Source: Maledivibacter sp. (GTDB taxonomy: Bacteria > Bacillota > Clostridia > Peptostreptococcales > Caminicellaceae). From it: a stretch of 64,000 nucleotides of DNA. Under the pieces are notes generated by a model, which was given only the letters and a program-made list of their open reading frames with translations, was not told the origin of the DNA and searched no databases. Below, one piece after another: positions 35,924 through 43,977 of this stretch. Every line of letters begins with the position of its first letter. The first letter of the stretch is position 1. The position numbers and the translations under genes were made by a program. The DNA is taken from the NCBI GenBank assembly GCA_025210375.1, contig JAOASB010000026.1, forward strand, positions 29,516 through 93,515, given 5' to 3'.

Positions 35924-36460
35924 ATGAGATGGAGATTTGGTTTAATTATTTTATTGGCTCTATTATTATGGGTATGTACTATGGGGAGCAGCTTCGCCGA
36001 TGGGGAAGGAGGTAATAAACCCTTTTCTTTAAGTACATCTAACCCTACGGATGGACAGAAGAGGGTTTCCATTGATAGGGATATTAATTTAACCTTTAGC
36101 AAAAATGTAGTAAATATCCTTGTTAAGGAGAATAATGAAAAATGTTTTAAGCTCATGGACGAAGATGGACATGCAGTACCAATTGAAGTAATAATGGCCG
36201 ATGACCAGATTGAAAGGGAGAAAAGGAATGATATTATACTTTCAATAAAGGAAGCTTTAGGCTATGGGAAGAAATATACAGTAGTTGTATCAAAGGATTT
36301 AATGTCTAAAAGTGGTGTAACATTGGAGTCCGACATAGAAATTTCATTTACAACTATATCTAAAAATGGAGGTATGTCGAAATTAATATGGATTTTAGGT
36401 ACGTTAGTAATAATAGCCTTGGTATCGGCCTACTTTACCGTTAGAAAAAAATCTAAATAG
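35924..36460 (+). CDS. Exported Ig-like (Big_5/SbsA-type) membrane-anchored protein
   Basis: The 178-residue protein has a signal peptide (LIILLALLLWVCTMGSSFA), one bacterial Ig-like domain (FSLSTSNPTDGQKRVSIDRD near 28-47, LTFSKNV, YTVVVSKDLMSKSGV) and a C-terminal membrane helix with a basic tail (LVIIALVSAYFTVRKKSK). The ATG at 35924 is about eight bases after GGGGGAC. It is the first gene after the riboswitch and is 13 bp upstream of the permease, so it probably helps substrate capture or assembly at the cell surface. No exact counterpart in characterised molybdate systems is known to me. Confidence 0.78.
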   Translation: MRWRFGLIILLALLLWVCTMGSSFADGEGGNKPFSLSTSNPTDGQKRVSIDRDINLTFSKNVVNILVKENNEKCFKLMDEDGHAVPIEVIMADDQIEREKRNDIILSIKEALGYGKKYTVVVSKDLMSKSGVTLESDIEISFTTISKNGGMSKLIWILGTLVIIALVSAYFTVRKKSK

Positions 36461-36473
36461 GAGGAGTTGTAAA

Positions 36474-37487
36474 TTGAAAAAGGGCAGAAAGACCATATTT
36501 TTAATTATACCAACAATCCTTCCTATTTTTATTATGTTTTTATCATTGTTTATTGGTAGGTATCCACTAGCATTTTCCGATGTCATAAAAATTTTATGTT
36601 CCAAATTAGGCTATGATATGGTAGGTATAACAAAAATGCAGTATTCGATTATTTGGAACTTGAGGATGCCTAGAGCGATATTGGGACTAATGGTTGGAGG
36701 AAGTTTAGCTATAAGCGGTGGTGCGCTACAGGGATTATTTAGAAATCCCCTTGTGGATACTGGTATATTAGGGGTGAATGCAGGGGCTGGGTTTGGTGCA
36801 GCATTATCTGTAGTTATGTTTAATAATATATATTTGACCTACATATTTGCCTTTGGATTTGGGATTTTAGCTGTAACTTTGAGTTATCTCACTGGAAGGA
36901 TATATAATACTACACCTACAGTGATGTTAGTACTAGGGGGTATTGTGGTTTCATCAGTATTTGTGGCACTTCTTTCCTTTGTAAAATATCTAGCAGATCC
37001 CTATGATCAGCTGCCGACAATTGTATTTTGGCTAATGGGAAGCTTGGCACGGGCTAGCTATGAAGATATCATGATAGCAATGATCCCTATGCTATTGGGG
37101 ATTCTGGGATTGATGCTGATTAGATGGCGTGTAAACGTTATTTCTATGGGGGATAGGGAGGCTAGGACTCTGGGGATTAATGTGAGATTGACAAAAATAC
37201 TTGTTGTTTTTTGTACAGCCATGGCGACCGCTGGAGCTGTTTGCGTAAGTGGAACAATCGGATGGATTGGTTTAATCATTCCACATATAGGGAGGATGAT
37301 AGTGGGAAATGATAATAGACTTTTGCTTCCCACAAGCCTATCCTTGGGAGCGAGCTTTTTAATCATAATTGATAGCTTAGGGCGAATGCTTACGGGTACA
37401 GAATTACCCCTTAATATTTTGACTGCACTAGTTGGTGGACCATTTTTTATATATCTTTTGAGGAAAACAAAGGGGGGAAGTTGGTAA
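36474..37487 (+). CDS. BtuC/FecCD-type ABC permease, probable molybdate/tungstate importer
   Basis: The 337-residue protein is a ten-helix permease of the FecCD/BtuC family, with LRMPRAILGLMVGGSLAISG near 65, ALQGLFRNPLVDTGILGVNAGAGFG near 85-110 and GWIGLIIPHIGRMIVG near 262. The start is TTG at 36474 after GGAGGAG. Standard members import iron-siderophores or cobalamin, but MolBCA of Haemophilus uses the same architecture for molybdate and tungstate. The Moco/Tuco riboswitch upstream makes an oxyanion substrate likely here; this is inference. The next gene begins directly after its stop. Confidence 0.9.
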   Translation: MKKGRKTIFLIIPTILPIFIMFLSLFIGRYPLAFSDVIKILCSKLGYDMVGITKMQYSIIWNLRMPRAILGLMVGGSLAISGGALQGLFRNPLVDTGILGVNAGAGFGAALSVVMFNNIYLTYIFAFGFGILAVTLSYLTGRIYNTTPTVMLVLGGIVVSSVFVALLSFVKYLADPYDQLPTIVFWLMGSLARASYEDIMIAMIPMLLGILGLMLIRWRVNVISMGDREARTLGINVRLTKILVVFCTAMATAGAVCVSGTIGWIGLIIPHIGRMIVGNDNRLLLPTSLSLGASFLIIIDSLGRMLTGTELPLNILTALVGGPFFIYLLRKTKGGSW

Positions 37488-38339
37488 ATGGGAACCATAG
37501 AGGTGAAGAATGCAGCTTTTGCTTATAATGAAAAAAACATTTTCAGTGATATAAGCTTCAGTATTAACCCCGGTGAAATACTTTGCTTAATTGGGCCAAA
37601 TGGGTGTGGAAAGACGACTTTACTAGATTGCATTTTAGGAATTAAGAATCTTAAAAAAGGAGAAGTTATTCTAAATGGTAACGATATTAGGATGATGAAG
37701 CCCCATGAAGTCGCCAAGGAGATATCCTATGTTCCTCAATCCCATGAGATGACATTTCCATATAAGGTGTTGGAGATTGTCTTGATGGGAAGAGCGGCAT
37801 ATACCTCCATTTTTTCTTCTCCTAGTCAAAGGGATATGAGCATAGCTGAGGGGGCTTTAGATATGGTGGGGATGCTTGGATTTAAGGATAGGATATATAC
37901 ACATCTTAGTGGAGGAGAGGCTCAGATGGTAATGATAGCCAGGGCTTTGGCTCAAGAATCACCCTTCATTATTTTAGATGAACCTACTTCACACTTAGAT
38001 ATTAAGCATGAGCATAGGATTTTAGAAAATATTGTGGAGCTTATGGGGGAAAAAAAGCTTGGGATAATAATGGCAACTCATTTTCCAAACCATGCATTTC
38101 ATATGGAGAATAGTGGTATAAAAACCTCGGTTGCCATGTTCCATAATAGGAAACTTAAAGAAATAGGCCCTCCAAGTAAAGTTTTATGTAAACAAAATAT
38201 GTACAAGGTTTTTAATATTGAAACCAAGCTTCTATGCTATGAAGATGACAAATATCAAAAATCCAGCTATATTGTACCCCTATTTACGAGAAGGAAGGTG
38301 GAGGAATGTCAAGACTACAAAACGGAAAAAACAAGTTAA
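37488..38339 (+). CDS. ABC transporter ATP-binding protein (BtuD/FecE/MolC type)
   Basis: The 283-residue ATPase drives the adjacent permease. It has Walker A GPNGCGKTT near 36, signature LSGGEAQMV near 139, Walker B FIILDEPTS near 160 and the H-loop MATHFPNH. A C-terminal extension of about 40 residues follows the ATPase core. It starts directly at the permease stop and its end overlaps the binding-protein start by 34 bases, showing tight coupling of all three subunits. Confidence 0.93.
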   Translation: MGTIEVKNAAFAYNEKNIFSDISFSINPGEILCLIGPNGCGKTTLLDCILGIKNLKKGEVILNGNDIRMMKPHEVAKEISYVPQSHEMTFPYKVLEIVLMGRAAYTSIFSSPSQRDMSIAEGALDMVGMLGFKDRIYTHLSGGEAQMVMIARALAQESPFIILDEPTSHLDIKHEHRILENIVELMGEKKLGIIMATHFPNHAFHMENSGIKTSVAMFHNRKLKEIGPPSKVLCKQNMYKVFNIETKLLCYEDDKYQKSSYIVPLFTRRKVEECQDYKTEKTS

Positions 38340-39427
38340 TTGTTTTTTGCTTATGTATTGTATTAATGTTTTTTACTGGATGTACACAAAATAATGGTGT
38401 CGCTGAGAGTAATTCGGATAGAGAAATGATCACCATCACAGATTGTGTCGGCAGAGAAGTAGAGATACCAAAAAAAGTAGAAAGAGTGGCGAGTATATTT
38501 GCCACATCGGGACATATAGCCACAATATTGGGCAAAGGTGATAGCATTGTGGCTATATCCAATGGATTGACTAGGGATCTACTGCTCCACGAGGTCTGTC
38601 CCCATATAAAAGATGCTTTAGTAGCAAAGGGTGGGGGGCATTTTAATATAGAGGAGCTTATCAAAGCGAATCCTGATGTTGTATTTTTTAGTACAGATGT
38701 TATAAAGGACCATGCCACAGAAAAAAAAATCAATCAGTTAGGAATTCCCTACCTAATTGTGGAGTATAAAAACATAGAAGAACAGAAATATGCTGTGGAA
38801 ATGATTGGGAAAGTTCTTGGTGAAGAATCAAAGGCCCAAAGCTATAATAAGTATTATGATGATATTGTTGCCATGGTAGGGGAGAGAACAAAGGATATAG
38901 GGGATAAAGAAAGAGTCAGAGTTTACCATGCTATAAATGAAGTTGCAAGGACGGATTCACCTAATACATTGCCTGCGGATTGGACAAAAGTTGCCGGAGC
39001 CAAGAACGTATCTATTGAAGAAGATCATGCAGAGGGCCTAGAGGATTCATTTAAATTAGTTAATACAAAGTTTTTCGTTAGCTTTGAACAAATATGTCTT
39101 TGGAATCCCGATGTGATTATTGCAAACGGAAATGGAATAGATTTATATTTACAATCAAAGGATCAGTTTAAGGAAGTAAATGCTGTATTAAATGATAAGG
39201 TATATTTATTACCAAATGGAGTTTCCCGATGGGGACATCCATATTCTATTGAGACTCCCTTAGCTATATTATGGACTGCTAAGACCCTTTACCCAGATAA
39301 ATTTCAAGATATAGATATGGTTAAGGAAACAAAGAGATTCTATAAAGAGTTTTTTAACTATGATTTAGGGAATGAAAAAGCTGAGCAAATATTATCTGGA
39401 AAGGGAATGAGGATACCTAAGGGATAA
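38306..39427 (+). CDS. ABC transporter substrate-binding lipoprotein (BtuF/MolA-like)
   Basis: The 373-residue protein is a class III binding protein: lipoprotein signal (LIVFCLCIVLMFFTGCTQ), ITDCVGREVEIPKKVERV and VASIFATSGHIATILG at the first lobe, a long helix and LEDSFKLVNTKFFVSFEQI in the second lobe. PDVVFFSTDV and PDVIIANGNG are the paired PDxV strands of this fold. The ATG at 38306 follows AAGGTGGAGGAA inside the end of the ATPase gene. The riboswitch points to a molybdate- or tungstate-type ligand, but the fold would equally fit corrinoids or iron chelates. Confidence 0.9.
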   Translation: MSRLQNGKNKLIVFCLCIVLMFFTGCTQNNGVAESNSDREMITITDCVGREVEIPKKVERVASIFATSGHIATILGKGDSIVAISNGLTRDLLLHEVCPHIKDALVAKGGGHFNIEELIKANPDVVFFSTDVIKDHATEKKINQLGIPYLIVEYKNIEEQKYAVEMIGKVLGEESKAQSYNKYYDDIVAMVGERTKDIGDKERVRVYHAINEVARTDSPNTLPADWTKVAGAKNVSIEEDHAEGLEDSFKLVNTKFFVSFEQICLWNPDVIIANGNGIDLYLQSKDQFKEVNAVLNDKVYLLPNGVSRWGHPYSIETPLAILWTAKTLYPDKFQDIDMVKETKRFYKEFFNYDLGNEKAEQILSGKGMRIPKG

Positions 39428-39453
39428 AAAAGATAAGGAAATGGAGGGTCTTT

Positions 39454-40221
39454 ATGGAAATATTATTATGTATAGATGATACCGATGATTTAGAGAAGGG
39501 AAAGGGCACTGGTTCATTGGCCCAGACTATTTTGACCACCATAGAGGAAAATAGGTGGGGACAATGTGAGAGGATCACAAGACATCAATTGCTATTACAT
39601 GAGGATATTCCTTATACTTCACATAATAGCTCCATGTGTTTCGCAGCAGAAATTGAAGATGAGCATTATAAAAATGTAATAGATTATAGTATGGGGTTTT
39701 TAAAGCGGGAACATGCAGAGGGGTCTGACCCGGGATTGTGTGTAGTAAAGATAAATGAATTAAAGGATAAGCAGAGCTTGATAGAGTTCGGAAAAAAGGC
39801 ACAAAAAGAGGTTTTAACCAAGGAAAGGGCCTATGGTTTAGCACGATCACTAGACATACATCTCACAGAACATGGAGGTACAGGACTGGGAATAATAGGG
39901 GCCTTAGCCGGAACGGGATTGAGATTGAGCGGAAATGATGGAGAATTTAAGGGTGGTTTGAAATTTGTTCAAAAAGGTGAAGTATGGAAAGCAGGGGAGC
40001 TATATAAACATGATGAAATTGATGTAATAATGAGTTTGGATGGGAAGATTCTCAAAGAAGATGAAAAGATAGTATTTGGATTGAAATCCAAAACTATATT
40101 TAGAGGTGGCAAATCCCTTTTATTAGTTGTACCAAAGGAGATTAACGAATGGAACAAATTATATAAATGCTGTAACAAGCAGCAATTAAGGAATCTTGGG
40201 GATGAGATAAATGTTCAATAA
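39454..40221 (+). CDS. TiaS-like (DUF1743-related) protein
   Basis: The 255-residue protein begins ILLCIDDTDDLEKGKGTGSL, the hallmark of the tRNA(Ile2) agmatidine synthase TiaS N-terminal domain, and continues with RHQLLLHEDIPYTSHNSS, EGSDPGLCVV and HGGTGLGIIGALAGTGLRLSG. It lacks the OB-fold and zinc ribbon parts of archaeal TiaS, being about half its length, and bacteria use TilS and not TiaS for that tRNA. A role in cofactor or metal metabolism is therefore more likely here. GGAGGG precedes the ATG. It sits 26 bp after the binding-protein gene, in the same riboswitch operon. Confidence 0.8.
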   Translation: MEILLCIDDTDDLEKGKGTGSLAQTILTTIEENRWGQCERITRHQLLLHEDIPYTSHNSSMCFAAEIEDEHYKNVIDYSMGFLKREHAEGSDPGLCVVKINELKDKQSLIEFGKKAQKEVLTKERAYGLARSLDIHLTEHGGTGLGIIGALAGTGLRLSGNDGEFKGGLKFVQKGEVWKAGELYKHDEIDVIMSLDGKILKEDEKIVFGLKSKTIFRGGKSLLLVVPKEINEWNKLYKCCNKQQLRNLGDEINVQ

Positions 40222-40414
40222 AAATGATAAGGGGCAAAATGTATTTTGTGGAGGTAAACAGGACTGGGAGCTAGCTATAAGGGCTGCAAAACTATGTGAA
40301 AGCTATAAACCTGATGTGGAAGAAGAACTGATAACAGATGATGAAAGGTCTTGCTATGATTGCCGCTATAGGCGGTGGACAGCAAGCTCCTTTATTTGCT
40401 GTAAGCCTCAATGA
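40211..40414 (+). CDS. Small cysteine-rich protein
   Basis: The 67-residue protein overlaps the previous gene by 11 bases and the possible start of the next by four (ATGA). Six cysteines are present: one in VFCGG, one in KLCES, two in SCYDCRYRRW and a terminal CC pair. The last four could bind zinc or an iron-sulphur cluster. I do not recognise a family. Close coupling to the TiaS-like and FAD genes suggests a shared task. Confidence 0.78.
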   Translation: MFNKNDKGQNVFCGGKQDWELAIRAAKLCESYKPDVEEELITDDERSCYDCRYRRWTASSFICCKPQ

Positions 40415-40446
40415 GTAGATTAAGCATTAGGAAAGTAGGGAAGTCA

Positions 40447-41925
40447 ATGTATGATATTGCAATTGTTGGGGCTGGTGTTATAGGAGCATTTATTGCAAGG
40501 GAGCTATCAAGATATGACCTAAGGGTTGTATTAATTGAAAAGGATGGAGATGTTGCCAATGGCATCACTAAAGCTAACACGGCTATTATTCACAGTGGAT
40601 ATAATCCTAGGGTAGGAACCCTAAAGGCTAGATTAAACCGAATGGCCAATCCGATGTTTGAAAGGTTATGTGAGGATTTAGATGTTCCTTTTAAAAGGAT
40701 TGGATCATTATTGATAGCATTTGATGATGAGGGAATGGAAAAAGTCATTGACCGCTATGAAAGGGGATTAATAAATAATATTAAGGATATACGCATATTA
40801 AGTAAAGATCAGATACTTGAGCTTGAACCACTAATAAGCACAAATGTTATTGGGGGATTGTACGCACCAAGTACAGGTATAATTGGGCCCTGGGAATTAA
40901 CCATTGCATTGGTTGAAAATGCAGTTCAAAATGGTGTGAATTTAAAATTAGAGAGCAGGGTTAAAGCCATAACTAATATGGGGGAATGCTATGAAATAGC
41001 CACCGTTAAGGAAAGGATTAGAAGCAGGTATATAATAAATTGTGCTGGCTTGTTCGCAGACGAAATAAATAATATGGTGTCATCACCATCATTTAAAATT
41101 TGTCCTAAAAGGGGAGAGTACTTTGTGCTAGATAAAAGTGGGGGTAATCTATTAAAACATGTTATCTTTCAGGCACAAAAAAAGTCAATAAAGGGGGTAA
41201 ATGTACTACCTACTATAGATGGAAATTTGTTGGTTGGGCCATCGGGTGATGAAATAGATGATAAAACAGACCTTAGAACCACTATGGAACAGCTACATAT
41301 TATTAGGGAAAATGCTAAATGGACAAGTAAAATGATTCCCTTCGACGAAACCATCAAAACCTTTGCGGGATTGAGACCTAAACTTGAACTATATAATAAA
41401 AACTTAGAAACCGGTGAAATAGAGGTAGATGATTCCTTTGGTGATTTCATCATAGAGGAATCCAAGGATGCTAAGGGATTTATAAATGTTGCAGGAATAA
41501 AGTCTCCTGGACTGACGGCATCACCTGCTATTGCACAGCATGTAATTAATATAATAAAGGACATTATGGGAGAATTAAGACCAAGGCCTATGTTTAATCC
41601 TGTGCGAGAAAGAATAATACGCTTTAGGGATTTAAAGGATGAAGATAAAGAAGCATTGATTCAAAAAGATCCTAGATATGGGAATGTTGTTTGTAGGTGT
41701 CAACGTATAACCGAAGGAGAAATTGTTGATAGTATCCATAGAAAAGTAGGGGCAACTACCGTTGATGGAGTGAAGAAAAGAGTCGGTACGACCATGGGTA
41801 GATGTCAAGGAAGCTTTTGTGAACTGAAAATCATGAAAATTCTTGCTAGAGAATTAAAAAAGGATATTAAAGACATAAGAAAAAATGAACATGGTTCGTA
41901 TATTATACCCCATGAAACAAAATAA
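40447..41925 (+). CDS. NAD(P)/FAD-dependent oxidoreductase with BFD-like 2Fe-2S domain
   Basis: The 492-residue protein has an N-terminal FAD-binding motif YDIAIVGAGVIGAFIARELS followed by VVLIEKD, a DAO/LhgO/GlpA-type oxidase fold with NTAIIHSGY and INCAGLFADEI, and a C-terminal BFD-like domain with four cysteines (VVCRCQRIT near 430 and GRCQGSFCELK near 467) for a 2Fe-2S cluster. Relatives oxidise hydroxy acids or glycerol-3-phosphate. I use ATG 40447, preceded by GTAGGGA, but ATG 40411 is in frame and overlaps the upstream stop, so a 12-residue longer form is possible. Its link with a molybdenum/tungsten operon is unexplained. Confidence 0.87.
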   Translation: MYDIAIVGAGVIGAFIARELSRYDLRVVLIEKDGDVANGITKANTAIIHSGYNPRVGTLKARLNRMANPMFERLCEDLDVPFKRIGSLLIAFDDEGMEKVIDRYERGLINNIKDIRILSKDQILELEPLISTNVIGGLYAPSTGIIGPWELTIALVENAVQNGVNLKLESRVKAITNMGECYEIATVKERIRSRYIINCAGLFADEINNMVSSPSFKICPKRGEYFVLDKSGGNLLKHVIFQAQKKSIKGVNVLPTIDGNLLVGPSGDEIDDKTDLRTTMEQLHIIRENAKWTSKMIPFDETIKTFAGLRPKLELYNKNLETGEIEVDDSFGDFIIEESKDAKGFINVAGIKSPGLTASPAIAQHVINIIKDIMGELRPRPMFNPVRERIIRFRDLKDEDKEALIQKDPRYGNVVCRCQRITEGEIVDSIHRKVGATTVDGVKKRVGTTMGRCQGSFCELKIMKILARELKKDIKDIRKNEHGSYIIPHETK

Positions 41926-42035
41926 TCGGATGAAGTGATGACCCATGACATTGCTATTGTTTATTGAATAATATCCACAAATTACCTAGTATCTAAGTGA
42001 AAATCGGGTTAAAAATAGATATGAGGTGATTTATA

Positions 42036-42200
42036 ATGAAAAAGAAAAGAAAGAAGAAAAACAATGAAGAAAATTTTTTCAATGAAATGGCATATGAGAT
42101 GGCAGGAGATATTGGAGCCGTTGATAATGAAGAAATGTTAAATAATGAAAAGCTTATTTCAGTGAAGAATACTAATAGTAGAAAAAATAGGGAAAAATAA
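42036..42200 (+). CDS. Small basic protein, possibly spore-related
   Basis: The 54-residue protein starts MKKKRKKKNNEENFFNEMAY, continues EMAGDIGAVDNEEMLNNEKL and ends in a basic tail. GAGGTGA is seven bases before the ATG and a terminator follows its stop. The EMAYEMAGDIGAVD segment is faintly like the EIAxELG segment of alpha/beta-type small acid-soluble spore proteins, but the DNA-binding second half of that family is not evident. It is more likely a real gene than chance because signals at both ends fit. Confidence 0.65.
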   Translation: MKKKRKKKNNEENFFNEMAYEMAGDIGAVDNEEMLNNEKLISVKNTNSRKNREK

Positions 42201-42216
42201 TATTTATAAATTTTAA

Positions 42217-42250
42217 TGGAAGCTGGTAAAAATCACAGCTTCCATTTTAT
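42217..42250 (+). terminator. Terminator of the small basic protein gene
   Basis: TGGAAGCTG and CAGCTTCCA flank GTAAAAATCA-type loop bases and are followed by TTTTAT. Confidence 0.82.
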
Positions 42251-42344
42251 GTTTATGTTAATTATTACCAATGATAATAGTCCCCTAAATAATTATTTTA
42301 ACCCGTATTCTATAGCAAAATAATTATTATGGGGGAGTTTTAAT

Positions 42345-42560
42345 ATGAAAATAGTAGCGTCCTATCTATATCCGGACTTTTCGTATAAAAGAAAATATAA
42401 TAACTATAGTCCAAAAAAATCCGTTAAGAAAAACGAAAAAACCTTTGAGGAATATTTAAAAAATTCAAGTCAACAAATTAATAAAGATAATCATAATAAT
42501 AGAGGAAATTGCGTAACTCTTACTTGGCAGAATTGCATAATACATATGGTATGGCTTTGA
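42345..42560 (+). pseudogene. Small gene whose 3' end is replaced by a family B repeat
   Basis: The frame begins at an ATG after GGGGGAG and encodes a basic, Asn/Lys-rich protein (IVASYLYPDFSYKRKYNNYS). From about codon 53 the sequence is the family B element at 42502, so the last 18 or so residues (GNCVTLTWQNCIIHMVWL) are read from the repeat. The original C-terminus is lost. It may still be translated as a fusion peptide. I do not recognise the family. Confidence 0.65.
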
Positions 42561-42620
42561 AGAATTTTAGACTACATATGGTAGATAGTTTTTGTAGAAG
42601 GTAATTATGCAATTTGCTCA
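42502..42620 (+). repeat. Family B inverted-repeat element, short form, copy 2
   Basis: The element is 119 bp, from GAGGAAATTGCGTAACTC to TTATGCAATTTGCTCA. It lacks about 40 bases of the middle present in the long form and lies inside the 3' part of the small gene at 42345. Confidence 0.85.
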
Positions 42621-42657
42621 ATAGAAAAGTAATATAGTATTTTTAAAAGTATTATCA

Positions 42658-42691
42658 AGAGTAGAATTTTTAATCTACTCTATTTTTTTGT
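42658..42691 (+). terminator. Terminator downstream of the disrupted small gene
   Basis: AGAGTAGA-TTTTTTAA-type loop-TCTACTCT followed by seven T; presumably the original terminator of the gene at 42345. Confidence 0.82.
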
Positions 42692-42805
42692 CTATATTAG
42701 TTATAAATAATAGTGTTCTATCTAGAATAATGATGAAATTTCTATTATAATAGTTTCTAGACTTATAAGGATAACCAAAAGCTTAGAACTTTTTACTTAG
42801 AACTA

Positions 42806-42828
42806 CAAAGCGTCGTGAGACGTCTTTG
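42806..42828 (+). terminator. Short hairpin upstream of the YdjM-like gene
   Basis: AAAGCGTC-GTGA-GACGTCTTTG forms a short stem 22 bp before the next start. It may attenuate or end upstream transcription; the T run is weak. Confidence 0.45.
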
Positions 42829-42849
42829 TCAATATATGGAGTGATTTAA

Positions 42850-43791
42850 ATGATGGGTAGAACCCACTATACTATTGGTGTTTTATATTATCTTTTATTT
42901 TGTATGATACCAATATTTACGGTAATTGAATTCTCAGATTTTAGTAATATGATTGTTTGTATCTTAGCCGCAGCTATAGGAGCGGTATTTCCAGATGCTG
43001 ATTCAGACCACAGTTTAATAAATAGTAGAAACCCGGTTTTCAAGACCTCTAATAAAGTGGTGAATCATTATAAGCAACTACTAAAAAAGGTTTTTGCTTT
43101 CATTTTTTTTAGTATTCCTGCTTTTATTATTGGCATATATATGTATCGAAATAGTAGATACCCAATAGGGCTTTTAGTTTTTGTATTTATATTACTTATA
43201 ATGTCAATGAAGGGATCTAGTATAGGAGAAAAAATATACATACCTATTTTAACTGAAGGATTAAAGGCAATAAATACCGGGGCATCTAGGATAAAAAAAG
43301 TTTTTATGATGTTAATATACTTTGGTGTTGGTATTGCTTGTATTTACTTTGGTAAAGGAAATATACAAGCACTGATATGGGGTCTTATATTTATAGTTAT
43401 AGCAATATTTCCCCATAGAACCTTTTTACATTCACCGGAAGGTCTTATTTTAGTTACTGTTGGGGTAAAGTTTTTGCAAGAAAAAATAATGATTCCAAAT
43501 ATATCTACAGCTTTTTTTATTGGCTATTTCAGCCATCTATATCTGGCAGATATTTTTACAAATAGTGGGATACCCTTATCTGTATTACCATTGATACTAA
43601 AAAAAATAAGGATACATGATGTATTAAAAAAAAGTAAGATATATATGGTATTATATAATATTCTTGATACAAAACTAGCTATACCCTTAGTTAAAACCGG
43701 GAGTAAGTTGGGAAGCATAATCGAGGGTATTTATGTTTTTATATTGTTCGTTCTTGTATTTTTTATAATGATAAAGAATAGGGTATTATAA
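42850..43791 (+). CDS. YdjM/DUF457-type membrane-bound metal-dependent hydrolase
   Basis: The 313-residue protein is a multi-helix membrane protein of the YdjM family. Its conserved metal residues are in GRTHYTIG (H near 6), AAIGAVFPDADSDHSLIN near 38-54, FPHRTFLHSPEG near 185-197 and GYFSHLYLADIFTNSGIPL near 225-243. A family role in phospholipid hydrolysis has been suggested but is not settled. Two adjacent ATGs are possible. It is a single gene followed by a strong terminator. Confidence 0.85.
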   Translation: MMGRTHYTIGVLYYLLFCMIPIFTVIEFSDFSNMIVCILAAAIGAVFPDADSDHSLINSRNPVFKTSNKVVNHYKQLLKKVFAFIFFSIPAFIIGIYMYRNSRYPIGLLVFVFILLIMSMKGSSIGEKIYIPILTEGLKAINTGASRIKKVFMMLIYFGVGIACIYFGKGNIQALIWGLIFIVIAIFPHRTFLHSPEGLILVTVGVKFLQEKIMIPNISTAFFIGYFSHLYLADIFTNSGIPLSVLPLILKKIRIHDVLKKSKIYMVLYNILDTKLAIPLVKTGSKLGSIIEGIYVFILFVLVFFIMIKNRVL

Positions 43792-43827
43792 CCCAAAGAA
43801 AAATAATAAAGTAAAAATTAAAGTTTG

Positions 43828-43859
43828 AAACAGGATAGGGTGTTTGTATCCTGTTTTTC
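43828..43859 (+). terminator. Terminator of the YdjM-like gene
   Basis: AACAGGATA and TATCCTGTT flank GGGTGTTTG, followed by TTTT. Confidence 0.85.
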
Positions 43860-43977
43860 GATATTTTTGATGTAAGAATATAGAAAGTAGACTATAATAT
43901 ATGTATAGTAAAACTTAATCGTTTTAATTGAATGTCTATGGTTTAATAAATAATAAATAAATGGGAATGGTGAAAAT

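Noticed and set aside
39454..40221. Functional tRNA(Ile2) agmatidine synthase
   Set aside because: The protein lacks the C-terminal domains of archaeal TiaS and bacteria use TilS for this step.
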